A stretch of DNA of 33,503 nt from CAZVLQ01 sp964628185 (GTDB taxonomy: Bacteria > Pseudomonadota > Zetaproteobacteria > Mariprofundales > Mariprofundaceae), in NCBI GenBank assembly GCA_964628185.1, contig CAZVLQ010000023.1, positions 1 to 33,503 of the forward strand, in the 5' to 3' direction. Under the pieces are notes generated by a model. It searched no databases. It saw nothing but the letters and a program-made list of their open reading frames with translations, and had not been told where the DNA came from. The position numbers were made by a program, and so were the translations under genes. The first letter of the stretch is position 1; every line of letters starts with the position of its first letter. Of the stretch, positions 23,312-30,907 are shown in pieces.

Positions 23312-24506
23312 ACCCGAACACACGCAAAATGAACTGCCGCACCGGGTGGAAGCGGTCATGCCGGACGTCATCCGTATCAGGCGCCTTTTGCACGCCCATC
23401 CGGAATTATCCGGCCGGGAAGAAAAAAGCGCCGCCCTGATCGAGGAACAGCTCCGCATGTCCGGTATTGCCGTGCGCGCCGGCATCGGCGGATACGGCAT
23501 GCTTGCCCGCATCGAAACCGGGACGGACAAACCATGGATCGCCCTGCGGGCGGATATGGACGCCCTGCCCGTTCAGGACGGGAAAAAGGCATGCAGCTAT
23601 GCCTCGACCGTGGACGGCGTATCCCACGCCTGCGGCCATGACGCCCATACCGCCATGCTGTTCGGCGCCGCCAGAGTTTTGCACGCCATGCGGGATTCCC
23701 TGCCTTTCAATGTCGCCTGCATCTTTCAGCCGGCCGAGGAAACCGCCGGCGGAGCCGCGGCCATGATCAGGGATGGCATACTGGACGAGATAGAACCCGA
23801 ACGCATTTTTGCCCTGCACGTCTATCCCTACCTGCCGGCGGGCAGCATCGGGCTGAGAGACGGCGCCATGTGCGCCGCGGCGGAAATGTTTGACGTGGAA
23901 ATCGAAGGGCGCGGCGGTCATGCCGCGCGGCCGCATGAATGCATTGACGTCATTCTGATTGCCAGCCACATCATTCTGGCGCTGAATCACATTATCAGCC
24001 GTCGCGTAAACCCGCTGCATCCCGCGGTGTTGACCATCGGCCAGATCCATGCCGGCAGCGCGGCCAATGTCATCCCCGGTTGCGTTCACTTCTCCGGGAC
24101 CGTGCGTTCGCTATATCCGGAAACCCATGAGGAAATCCGGCTTCGCATGGATCGCATTATCCGCCAGACCGCGGAAACCTGGGGCGCAACGGCCCGCTTT
24201 ACGATGCGACAGGCCATTCCGATACTGCGTAATGATGAAAACGCCATGCGTATCGTGCGACGGAGTCTGAGACAATACCTGCCGGATACCCCCGTCGTTG
24301 AAATTGAAGCGCCTTCCATGGGTGGTGAGGATTTTGCCGAATTTCTGAAACTGGTGCCCGGCGCCCTGCTGCGACTGGGCACCGGCGGCGGACCCGCCAC
24401 GCGCTACCCCCTGCATCATGCCTGTTTCGACGTGGACGAATCGGCCCTCTCCACCGGCGTTTCCGCGCTTGTCTGCCTGTGCATGGCAAGCCCGGCACAT
24501 CTATGA
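23292..24506 (+). CDS. M20-family amidohydrolase
   Basis: This 404-residue protein is an M20D metal-dependent aminoacylase/amidohydrolase, of the group that includes hippurate and N-acyl or gamma-linked amino-acid hydrolases. Metal-site motifs are ALRADMDALPVQ, ACGHDAHTAML (about 112-122), FQPAEETAGGAA (about 145-156) and ALHVYPYLPAG, with the C-terminal EAPSMGGEDFAEF. It has no signal peptide. The ATG at 23292 (MMLLQHKPEHTQ) is preferred; ATGs at 23283 and 23295 are alternatives. Coupled to a carboxylate-amine ligase gene, it may hydrolyse the kind of amide bond that enzyme forms. That pairing is inference. Confidence 0.9.
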   Translation: MMLLQHKPEHTQNELPHRVEAVMPDVIRIRRLLHAHPELSGREEKSAALIEEQLRMSGIAVRAGIGGYGMLARIETGTDKPWIALRADMDALPVQDGKKACSYASTVDGVSHACGHDAHTAMLFGAARVLHAMRDSLPFNVACIFQPAEETAGGAAAMIRDGILDEIEPERIFALHVYPYLPAGSIGLRDGAMCAAAEMFDVEIEGRGGHAARPHECIDVILIASHIILALNHIISRRVNPLHPAVLTIGQIHAGSAANVIPGCVHFSGTVRSLYPETHEEIRLRMDRIIRQTAETWGATARFTMRQAIPILRNDENAMRIVRRSLRQYLPDTPVVEIEAPSMGGEDFAEFLKLVPGALLRLGTGGGPATRYPLHHACFDVDESALSTGVSALVCLCMASPAHL

Positions 24507-24553
24507 GAGCCGGTTGTAAAACCGGTGAGCAGCGCCCGGCTCATCAGTATCCC

Positions 24554-24582
24554 TTGTATTTCACTCCGCCAGGACCTATAGA
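24554..24582 (+). promoter_or_regulatory. Candidate promoter of fxsA
   Basis: TTGTAT (24554-24559), a 17-base spacer and TATAGA (24577-24582) form a good sigma70-like promoter. Transcription should begin at about 24588-24590, the fxsA ATG. A small hairpin with a GTAA loop (24510-24515 with 24520-24525) lies upstream, but no T-run follows it. Confidence 0.55.
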
Positions 24583-24588
24583 ACCGGT

Positions 24589-24990
24589 ATGATACGTTTA
24601 TTCTTTATTCTGCTTGTCAGCCTCCCCCTGCTGGAGCTGTATGTACTGATCCGCGTCGGCGCCGGTATCGGTGGTCTGTCCACCATTGCCCTGTGCCTGT
24701 TCACGGCCGGGCTGGGAGCATTGCTGGTCCGTTTGCAGGGCCTTCAAACCCTGCTTTCCGCGCGTCAGGCCATGATGCGCGGCGAGCCGGTCGGCATGCA
24801 TGCACTCCATGGCGCCGCCCTGGTGGTGGCGGGATTTCTATTGCTGACGCCGGGTTTTATTACGGATACCATCGGCTTCGCGCTACTGATTCCACCGCTC
24901 AGGGCATGGTTTTTCCATCGTTTTCTGACGCCTCCCAAGCCATGGGTTGATGTTGAAGTCGTTAAGGAAGATCCATGGCATTTACCTTGA
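24589..24990 (+). CDS. fxsA: FxsA-family membrane protein
   Basis: This 133-residue inner-membrane protein belongs to the FxsA family, named for suppressing exclusion of phage T7 by the F plasmid when overproduced in E. coli. Hydrophobic segments lie at about 3-20, 25-45 and 72-105. Family-typical stretches are LPLLELYVLIRVGAGIGGL (12-30) and GFLLLTPGFITDTIGFALLI (81-100). Its cellular role is unclear. The ATG at 24589 lacks a Shine-Dalgarno and lies 6 nt after a -10 box, so the mRNA may be leaderless. A Bax-inhibitor-type gene follows. Confidence 0.9.
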   Translation: MIRLFFILLVSLPLLELYVLIRVGAGIGGLSTIALCLFTAGLGALLVRLQGLQTLLSARQAMMRGEPVGMHALHGAALVVAGFLLLTPGFITDTIGFALLIPPLRAWFFHRFLTPPKPWVDVEVVKEDPWHLP

Positions 24991-25030
24991 CCTGCCCTTT
25001 ACACACAAACCGTCCCGAAAGGAGATTATG

Positions 25031-25687
25031 ATGCAAACCGTTTCCCGCACCAATGTCAGACTCGATGCCCGTATCGGCTTTCTGGGCCGCACCTACGGCA
25101 TGCTGGCGCTGTGTATCGCCACAGGCAGCATCGGCGCCTGGCTCAGCCAGGGGCTCACCTTTCCCTGGCAGCATCCATGGCTGATGCTCTTTGCCATGAT
25201 GGGCGGCATTTTTGTCGTACAGGGACTACGCCACACCCCGGTTATTAACGTCATCGCCCTGCTCGGCTTCGGAGCCCTGACCGGCATGAGCATTGCACCA
25301 CTGGTGGCCCTGGTTGCCGCCAAATCCGGCATGCTGGTCGCGCAGGCATTCATGACCACGGCCGTGGCATTTACGGCGCTCACCGCTTATACATTTGTTT
25401 CAAGGCGGGATTTTTCCTTTCTGAAGGGCTTTGTCTGGACGGGGCTGGTGGCGCTGATCGTGCTCGGGCTTTCCAATGTGTTCTTCTTCGAATCCAGCCT
25501 GGTCGCGCTGGCCACTTCGGGCATCGGCGTGCTGCTGTTTTCCGCCTTTATCCTGTTCGACACCTCCAGCGTGCTGCGTCAGTACCCCGATGATGAATAC
25601 ATTGCCGCCGCACTGACTCTTTATCTGGATGTGTTCCTGTTGTTTGAAAACCTGCTGGCGCTGTTCGGCATACTGGGCGATGATTGA
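25031..25687 (+). CDS. Bax inhibitor-1/YccA-family membrane protein
   Basis: This 218-residue protein has about seven transmembrane segments and belongs to the Bax inhibitor-1/TMBIM family, like E. coli YccA (an FtsH modulator) and YbhL. Typical elements are the N-terminal NVRLDARIGFLGRTYGMLAL and the C-terminal acidic region ALTLYLDVFLLFENLLALFG, which ends in an Asp pair as in pH-sensing calcium-leak relatives. The ATG at 25031 gives 6-nt spacing from AAGGAG; the ATG at 25028 is the alternative. It lies 40 nt after fxsA and its stop faces aroB 8 nt away, with no terminator. Confidence 0.92.
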   Translation: MQTVSRTNVRLDARIGFLGRTYGMLALCIATGSIGAWLSQGLTFPWQHPWLMLFAMMGGIFVVQGLRHTPVINVIALLGFGALTGMSIAPLVALVAAKSGMLVAQAFMTTAVAFTALTAYTFVSRRDFSFLKGFVWTGLVALIVLGLSNVFFFESSLVALATSGIGVLLFSAFILFDTSSVLRQYPDDEYIAAALTLYLDVFLLFENLLALFGILGDD

Positions 25688-25695
25688 ACCAGGTT

Positions 25696-26802
25696 TCAGG
25701 CATACGATTGAATCAGTTGCCGGATGTCCTGCTCCTGCACATCCCCTGAAAGAAAGGCGTCGCCGATGTCCCTGAGCAGCACGAAGCGGATGCGGCCGCC
25801 CATCGTTTTTTTGTCATGGCCCATTGCATCCAGCCATGCATCCGCCGTGAACGCGGGTATTTCAACGGGCAGGCCCGATTTCCGATACAGGGCGCATATC
25901 TGCTGTTCCAGTCCCTGCCCGGCACATCCAAGCTGTTCCGACAAACGCGCCGCCATCAGCGTGCCCAGCGCCACGCCCTCGCCGTGCAGGTACTCCGTGT
26001 AATGTGTCATGGCCTCAACGGCATGACCGAATGTATGGCCGAGATTGAGCAACGCCCGTCCGCCCTGCTCCGTCTCATCCGCCATCACCACTTCGGCCTT
26101 GTGCCGGCAGGACGTCAGAATGACCTCCGGTAATATGGCTTCGTCAAGCGCCAGCAGGCATTCCATTTTTACCGCCAGCATGTGAAAAAACCCGGCATCA
26201 CGGATCAGGCCATACTTGATCACCTCGGCGATTCCGGCCCGAAACTCACGCCCTTTCAGCGTGGACAGCACAACCGGATCGATCCAGACCAGCCGTGGCT
26301 GGTAAAAAACACCGATCATATTCTTGCCCAGCGGATGATTGACCGCGGTCTTGCCGCCCACGCTGGAGTCCACCTGCGCCAGCAATGTGGTCGGCACCTG
26401 CACATAGGGCACGCCGCGGCGATAGCAGGCCGCGGCGAATCCGGCCGTATCACCGATCACGCCGCCGCCCAGGGCAATGAGCGGCTCATGGCGGGATAGT
26501 CGCGCCGCCATCAACGCATCCAGGACCACACTCCAGGATGCGACATTTTTGTGCCGTTCGCCATCGGGAAGAATACACTCTGAAACCCTCCAGCCATCCT
26601 GCACCAGGCCCTGTCTGACCCTGTCCATGTACAGGGGCGCCACAACATCATTACTGACTACCAGACAATGCCCCCGACCGGGAAACTGCGCCGCCATGGC
26701 ACGGCCAAGGCCGCCCATGCATCCCGGCTCGATATGGATATCATAGGAACGCGGGCCAAGGTCCACATGATAGACATGCGCATGCGCCGCCCTGTTGCTC
26801 AT
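25696..26802 (-). CDS. aroB: 3-dehydroquinate synthase
   Basis: This 368-residue NAD- and zinc-dependent enzyme turns DAHP into 3-dehydroquinate, the second step of the shikimate pathway. Visible motifs are the NAD-binding GGGVIGDTAGFAA (about 111-123) and the substrate region VDSSVGGKTAVN. Zinc ligands are the Glu in AGIAEVIKYG, the first His in LNLGHTFGHA, and the His in YLHGEGVA. Length is normal. It lies downstream of pilQ on the same strand, as in pil-aroK-aroB clusters, but the shikimate kinase gene aroK normally between them is missing; the 107-nt gap 26803-26909 has no open frame. No strong Shine-Dalgarno is seen before the ATG. Confidence 0.97.
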   Translation of the reverse strand: MSNRAAHAHVYHVDLGPRSYDIHIEPGCMGGLGRAMAAQFPGRGHCLVVSNDVVAPLYMDRVRQGLVQDGWRVSECILPDGERHKNVASWSVVLDALMAARLSRHEPLIALGGGVIGDTAGFAAACYRRGVPYVQVPTTLLAQVDSSVGGKTAVNHPLGKNMIGVFYQPRLVWIDPVVLSTLKGREFRAGIAEVIKYGLIRDAGFFHMLAVKMECLLALDEAILPEVILTSCRHKAEVVMADETEQGGRALLNLGHTFGHAVEAMTHYTEYLHGEGVALGTLMAARLSEQLGCAGQGLEQQICALYRKSGLPVEIPAFTADAWLDAMGHDKKTMGGRIRFVLLRDIGDAFLSGDVQEQDIRQLIQSYA

Positions 26803-26909
26803 GCGCCGGTGATGCCGGAATGCAAAACGGAAGAACAGGAAAAAGGCGGTTCACTCATAAGGCTGTCGAATGGCAGTATGCCGGATACATCCATGCGGCC
26901 GGCCTGTAG

Positions 26910-29393
26910 TCAATTTGCCCGCACCATGCCTGTCTGTCCCGTATTCGTCTGCAATATCTTCGGCGTAATGAAAATCAGCAACTCGCTTTTCTTGTCGATA
27001 TGCTGTTTCTTCTTGAACAGCCAGCCCAGGATCGGGATGCGCATCAGGCCGGGCACGCCGTTGGTGTTCCTTTCACGGTCGCGCGTGTAGATGCCGCCGA
27101 TCACGATCGTCTCGCCGTTGTTCATGAAGATGTCCGTCTCGATCTTCTTGGTGTCCAGGATCGGGTTTCCCGCAACTTCCGAGCTCGTCGGGCTGTCCTT
27201 GGTCACCACCACGTGCAAAAGCACGCGATCATCGGCCGTGATCTGCGGCGTGACTTCAAGGCCGAGATCCGCCTTTCTGAATTCAATATTGGTACCGGTG
27301 TTGGCGCTTGATGTCTGAAACGGAATGTCCTTGCCCTGATTGATCGAAGCCTTCTTGAAATTGGTCGTCACCACCCTGGGGTTGGAAACGATCTTGATCA
27401 TATTGTCGGCCTCCGCCGCCGAAAGCTCCAGATCCAGGTTCACCGCTCCGGCCAGGTAGCCGAAGGTCAGCCCGATGGCGCCGCCCTTGCCGGCACCGAC
27501 CGTGGCGGGCAGGTCCACGAGAAAACCCCGCCCGCCGGTGGCGGTTTGAGCTGTACCACTGTCGGCAGGATTGGTGGCGCCCTGAACACCGCCGCCACCG
27601 ATGTTCGGGGACTTGCTCAGAAAACTGCCGCCCCAGCGCACGCCCAGTTCACGCGTGAAGTCATCCGTCGCCTCCACGATGCGGGCCGCGATCAGCACCT
27701 GCTTGACGGGCTGATCGATCCTGGTGATCAGCCGCTTGATATTGTTCACGGCCGTTTGTGTATCGTGAATGATCAGCGTGTTCGAACGCACATCCGCCAG
27801 TATACTTCCGCGCGGGCTGAGCAGGCCGAAACCTGCCTGGCCGCCTGCCGCCGGCGCCGCCGCGCCGGCGGTGGCGCCCCCCGTCCCCGCTGTAGTGGTA
27901 CCCGCCGTCCTGGCGCCTTCGAGCATGGTCTTGACGTCGGTTGCGCTGGCAAAGCTCAAGGTGACAAACTCCGTAATCAGCGGTTCAAGATTTTCGGTGA
28001 CTTTCCTCGCCTTCAGCTTCAGGGCGTTTTCAGCCTGCAACACCTGGATGGGTGCGATGCGCAGCACATTGCCGGAGCGCTCCTTGCCCAGACCCTGCGC
28101 GCTCAGGATGATATCCAGGGCCTGATCCCAGGGCACATCAACCAGACGCATGGTCAGCTTGCCGTTGACGTCATCCGACATGATAATGTTCAGATTGCTC
28201 ATCTCGGCGATCATTTTCAGGGCATTCCGGATATCAATATCCTTGAAATCGAAGCTGACTTTCTGTCCTGAATAGGCGGGCGCCCCACCTGCGATCGCGC
28301 CCTGCCTGGTGGCCGCAATATCCTCGGGAACAAGGCTTACCGTGAGCACATTGCCCCGCTGAAATGTCGTTATTCCGGCCTTGTTCCGCAGGCGCGCGAC
28401 AATACGCACCCGCTTGCCCAGCCGATAGGCATCCACCTGCCTCACGGGACCGGGAAATTCGCTCACATCCTGGGACCGTTCCTGACCGGGGGCCAGTGCC
28501 GCGTTGTCGAAATCCATCACCACGTTGCCCTTTTTCTCGTAGATATTCACGACGGGATTGGCCACATCCGTACGCACCACCAGCTGTGCCGTCCGATCCT
28601 TCGGATGGAATTGCACGTCCTGCACCTGCACCGCCACAGCCTTGCGCTGGGCCATAACGCGCCCGATGCGCACCACCATCCGTCCGCTGCCGGCTTCAAT
28701 CCTGTGCCCTCCGACGCCGGCCAGCAGGTCCACCACCAGGCGCACACGCCCTGCGGCCTGTCCCACGCTCACGCCACTCACCCACCGGCTTGCAACAGCG
28801 TAATGGTCCCTGGGCAATTTCGATACGGCACCCCAGAGATCAAGGATCATGGTGCGCCCATGGTTGGTCACGAAAACGTCATGGCTGGCATCCATATGAT
28901 CACCGCGTAAGGTCAGCTCCGTCACCGTGCCCCTGTCACGGATATCCAGATCCTTCAATATCGCCCCGGACCGGGCCGTGATTTTCGCGCCGGCAGCGGG
29001 CAAAAAGTGCACGAGCAGACGGTTGCCCTGCTCATCAATCCGGTATGTCAGGGTGCGATTCATGCCGATTTCGACGCGAACGCCATCGGCCGATCCGGAC
29101 GGAAAGACACTGTTGACGCCCGGCCGGCCATCATGCAGCGGCTCTGTATTTTTTTTCAGCAGGGCATGCGGCATATTCAGCACCAGCCGCGGCGGGGCCT
29201 TCAGATCGAACACCTCATAGGTCAGCGGACCATCGGAGTCAATCACCACGGTATCACCCGCGGGTGATTTCTTCAGGCTGATATTTGTAATCTCCGCCGC
29301 AGTTGCCAGGCCGGAAAACAGGGGACAGAAGACGGAAATCAGAAAACACAAAACAGCGAATAAATGCCGGAGGGCAGAGGGCAGCATGGTCAT
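26910..29393 (-). CDS. pilQ: Type IV pilus secretin PilQ
   Basis: This 827-residue outer-membrane secretin forms the pore through which type IV pili leave the cell. A signal peptide (about 1-33) is followed by AMIN domains (about 35-140 and 160-340) that bind peptidoglycan. An STN-like N0 domain begins near 375 (VSFDFKDIDIRNALKMIAEM), an N1/secretin-N domain spans about 460-590, and the secretin domain about 625-815 (IVSNPRVVTTNFKKASINQG; ETIVIGGIYTRDRE). N1 holds a Thr/Gly/Ala-rich insert near 498-520. The ATG at 29393 follows GGAGG with 6-nt spacing. The heptamer array at 29403-29437 supplies part of that Shine-Dalgarno. PilP, which normally links PilN/O to PilQ, is not encoded beside it. 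Confidence 0.96.
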   Translation of the reverse strand: MTMLPSALRHLFAVLCFLISVFCPLFSGLATAAEITNISLKKSPAGDTVVIDSDGPLTYEVFDLKAPPRLVLNMPHALLKKNTEPLHDGRPGVNSVFPSGSADGVRVEIGMNRTLTYRIDEQGNRLLVHFLPAAGAKITARSGAILKDLDIRDRGTVTELTLRGDHMDASHDVFVTNHGRTMILDLWGAVSKLPRDHYAVASRWVSGVSVGQAAGRVRLVVDLLAGVGGHRIEAGSGRMVVRIGRVMAQRKAVAVQVQDVQFHPKDRTAQLVVRTDVANPVVNIYEKKGNVVMDFDNAALAPGQERSQDVSEFPGPVRQVDAYRLGKRVRIVARLRNKAGITTFQRGNVLTVSLVPEDIAATRQGAIAGGAPAYSGQKVSFDFKDIDIRNALKMIAEMSNLNIIMSDDVNGKLTMRLVDVPWDQALDIILSAQGLGKERSGNVLRIAPIQVLQAENALKLKARKVTENLEPLITEFVTLSFASATDVKTMLEGARTAGTTTAGTGGATAGAAAPAAGGQAGFGLLSPRGSILADVRSNTLIIHDTQTAVNNIKRLITRIDQPVKQVLIAARIVEATDDFTRELGVRWGGSFLSKSPNIGGGGVQGATNPADSGTAQTATGGRGFLVDLPATVGAGKGGAIGLTFGYLAGAVNLDLELSAAEADNMIKIVSNPRVVTTNFKKASINQGKDIPFQTSSANTGTNIEFRKADLGLEVTPQITADDRVLLHVVVTKDSPTSSEVAGNPILDTKKIETDIFMNNGETIVIGGIYTRDRERNTNGVPGLMRIPILGWLFKKKQHIDKKSELLIFITPKILQTNTGQTGMVRAN

Positions 29394-29402
29394 TCCTTTC
29401 CT

Positions 29403-29437
29403 CCGTCATCCGTCATCCGTCTTCCGTCATCCGTCAT
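29403..29437. repeat. Five-copy heptanucleotide array at the pilQ leader
   Basis: Five 7-bp units, CCGTCAT x2, CCGTCTT, CCGTCAT x2, run from 29403 to 29437, with a degenerate sixth (CTGTTAC) after. Read in the pilQ direction the unit is ATGACGG, an ATG overlapping a TGA. The last unit in that direction merges into the pilQ Shine-Dalgarno (GGAGG, 29404-29400). The unit is unrelated in sequence to the CCTCAGT array near iscR. Confidence 0.9.
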
Positions 29438-29476
29438 CTGTTACTCCCATCCATGGCTGGCCCTGCCCTTTACATA

Positions 29477-29693
29477 CAAGTCGCGCCACAGCGAGTCGCC
29501 CGGTGGTCATATGCAAGGCGCGATCTTGAAGCAAGGGTTGTTCCCTTGCAAGAGGGCGCAACGCAGACAGACCCGAAGGGAGCCCTTGCACACGGGCCAT
29601 GCCTGCGTTGCTTACGCTTGCCAATAGAACAACCATTCGCTGCGCACCGCGCCTTGGCCTGACCCGTGTGCAAGGGCTCTGTGGCGTGACTTG
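29477..29693. repeat. 217-bp imperfect palindrome between pilO and pilQ
   Basis: Paired segments share one axis at about 29585. 29477-29491 matches 29679-29693 at 14 of 15 bases (CAAGTCGCGCCACAG). 29514-29522 matches 29648-29656 (CAAGGCGCG). 29536-29543 matches 29627-29634 (GGTTGTTC), and 29558-29566 matches 29603-29611 (GCAACGCAG) with a 1-nt offset. Separately, a perfect 16-bp inverted repeat (29581-29596 with 29663-29678) bounds a 98-bp inner unit, and a small hairpin lies at 29531-29549. The element ends on the base next to the pilO stop codon. It looks like a REP/MITE-type dispersed element with no coding capacity; copies elsewhere were not testable. Confidence 0.8.
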
Positions 29694-30323
29694 CTAGCGC
29701 TTCCGTCCCCCTCGATTTTTTTGCTTCTCATTCTCTTCGACAAGACGATAGGTGACCGCCTGCCCCGTCACTTCAAGCGGACCATCCTGACCATGTCGGC
29801 GTATGGACAGCCTCTTTACATCCACGATCCGGGGAATTTCTCCCACCCGTCTGAGAAATGTCAACAATTGTCTGTAGGTTCCCGTTACCACAAAATTGAC
29901 CGGAACCTCGGCATAGAACTGCTTGCGCTCCTCCGGCGCCGGTTTGAAAACGGTAAACTCCAGGCCTGAATTTCTGCCGGCACGGCTGATTCCCTCCACA
30001 AGATCAGGAATCTGAAATTGCCGGGGCAACATGTTCAGAGCCACCTTCAACTGTTTATTCAGCCCGGCAAATTCTTTTTTCTTTTCAGGCAGATACCGGG
30101 TCAACTGAAGATTTTTCCGGTAGATGACCTGCTGCTGATCCACCTGCCGCTGAATCCGGCCGATATCATCCTCCAGGGGCAACCAGTCAAAAAAGATATA
30201 CGCTATCAGGGGTAAAAGAAAAGCGGCCGAGAGCATTACCACCTTTTTCCATGAAGGCAACGACAGCACGGGAAGCAGTACATCAAGTCTGGCTGAATCA
30301 AAAGTAAAGGAAAAAAGCTTCAC
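29694..30323 (-). CDS. pilO: Type IV pilus inner-membrane protein PilO
   Basis: This 209-residue protein pairs with PilN in the inner-membrane alignment complex of type IV pili. A short cytoplasmic start precedes one transmembrane helix (about 27-46, VVMLSAAFLLPLIAYIFF), a coiled coil (about 50-95) and a periplasmic ferredoxin-like domain (about 100-200; GTYRQLLTFLRRVGEIPRIV). The C-terminus is basic (NRGGRKR). The start is a GTG overlapping the pilN stop by 4 nt, with AGGAAG upstream. Its stop directly touches a palindromic element, and the expected next gene, pilP, is missing. Confidence 0.93.
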   Translation of the reverse strand: MKLFSFTFDSARLDVLLPVLSLPSWKKVVMLSAAFLLPLIAYIFFDWLPLEDDIGRIQRQVDQQQVIYRKNLQLTRYLPEKKKEFAGLNKQLKVALNMLPRQFQIPDLVEGISRAGRNSGLEFTVFKPAPEERKQFYAEVPVNFVVTGTYRQLLTFLRRVGEIPRIVDVKRLSIRRHGQDGPLEVTGQAVTYRLVEENEKQKNRGGRKR

Positions 30324-30907
30324 GAGCGCTTCCTGCTGCCGGACATGTTCCGGGCTGTAACCGGCAGGGAATCCCGCTGCTTTATTTCCAGTGAAAAATT
30401 TCGCACCGGCACGGTGCCGATCTCCTTCCTTACGATCATCCGCAGTCGCACATTGGTAAAGATGACCTCCCTGTCCAGCGCCCGCATGAAGCCGGCAACC
30501 GCCTTGTTGCTGTCGCTCATACCTTCAACATGCAGGCCGTCACCCGTATCCCTGAAGTTCAGCAGCCAGACATTTCCGGGTATCGCGCGGGAAAGTGCAA
30601 TCAGTGTGTTCAGACTGCGGAAACGCCCATGCTGCAAGCTGTCGATCAGAGACAGCTTTCGCCGCACATCCGCACGCAGTTTGTCCAGGTTCCGAATCTG
30701 TCCCAGTTTATTGTTCAGCACCTTGTTCTGTGCGCGCAGCGAAGTGAGTTTCTCCTCGACGCCGGCAAGAGTGGAGCCGCCGTAAAGGCTCGCCCCCGCG
30801 CAAAGCAGCAAGGACAGGCCCACCGCCCCCATGAGAGCCATCACATGTTGCAGAATCTGGTGGCGACGGTGCTGCGCCCGGTGGGGAAGCAGATTGATCT
30901 GCATCAT
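30320..30907 (-). CDS. pilN: Type IV pilus protein PilN
   Basis: This 195-residue bitopic inner-membrane protein starts with the conserved short cytoplasmic motif INLLPHR (residues 4-10), which binds the groove of PilM. A transmembrane helix (about 25-45), a coiled coil (about 50-90) and a periplasmic domain (about 95-175; RAIPGNVWLLNFRDTGDGLHV is spread over 108-128) follow. The tandem ATGs at 30907 and 30904 are both possible starts; they overlap the pilM stop and follow a GGAG. The C-terminal 15 residues are basic and polar. Confidence 0.93.
   Translation of the reverse strand: MMQINLLPHRAQHRRHQILQHVMALMGAVGLSLLLCAGASLYGGSTLAGVEEKLTSLRAQNKVLNNKLGQIRNLDKLRADVRRKLSLIDSLQHGRFRSLNTLIALSRAIPGNVWLLNFRDTGDGLHVEGMSDSNKAVAGFMRALDREVIFTNVRLRMIVRKEIGTVPVRNFSLEIKQRDSLPVTARNMSGSRKRS

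Noticed and set aside
24510..24525. CCGGTT/AACCGG hairpin after the M20 gene, considered as a terminator
   Set aside because: A 6-bp stem with a GTAA loop is neat, but no T-run follows.
29303..29662. Plus-strand frame across the pilO-pilQ gap, considered as a small gene
   Set aside because: It crosses both the heptamer array and the palindrome, has no Shine-Dalgarno, and its translation is repeat-derived. It also does not resemble a PilP lipoprotein.
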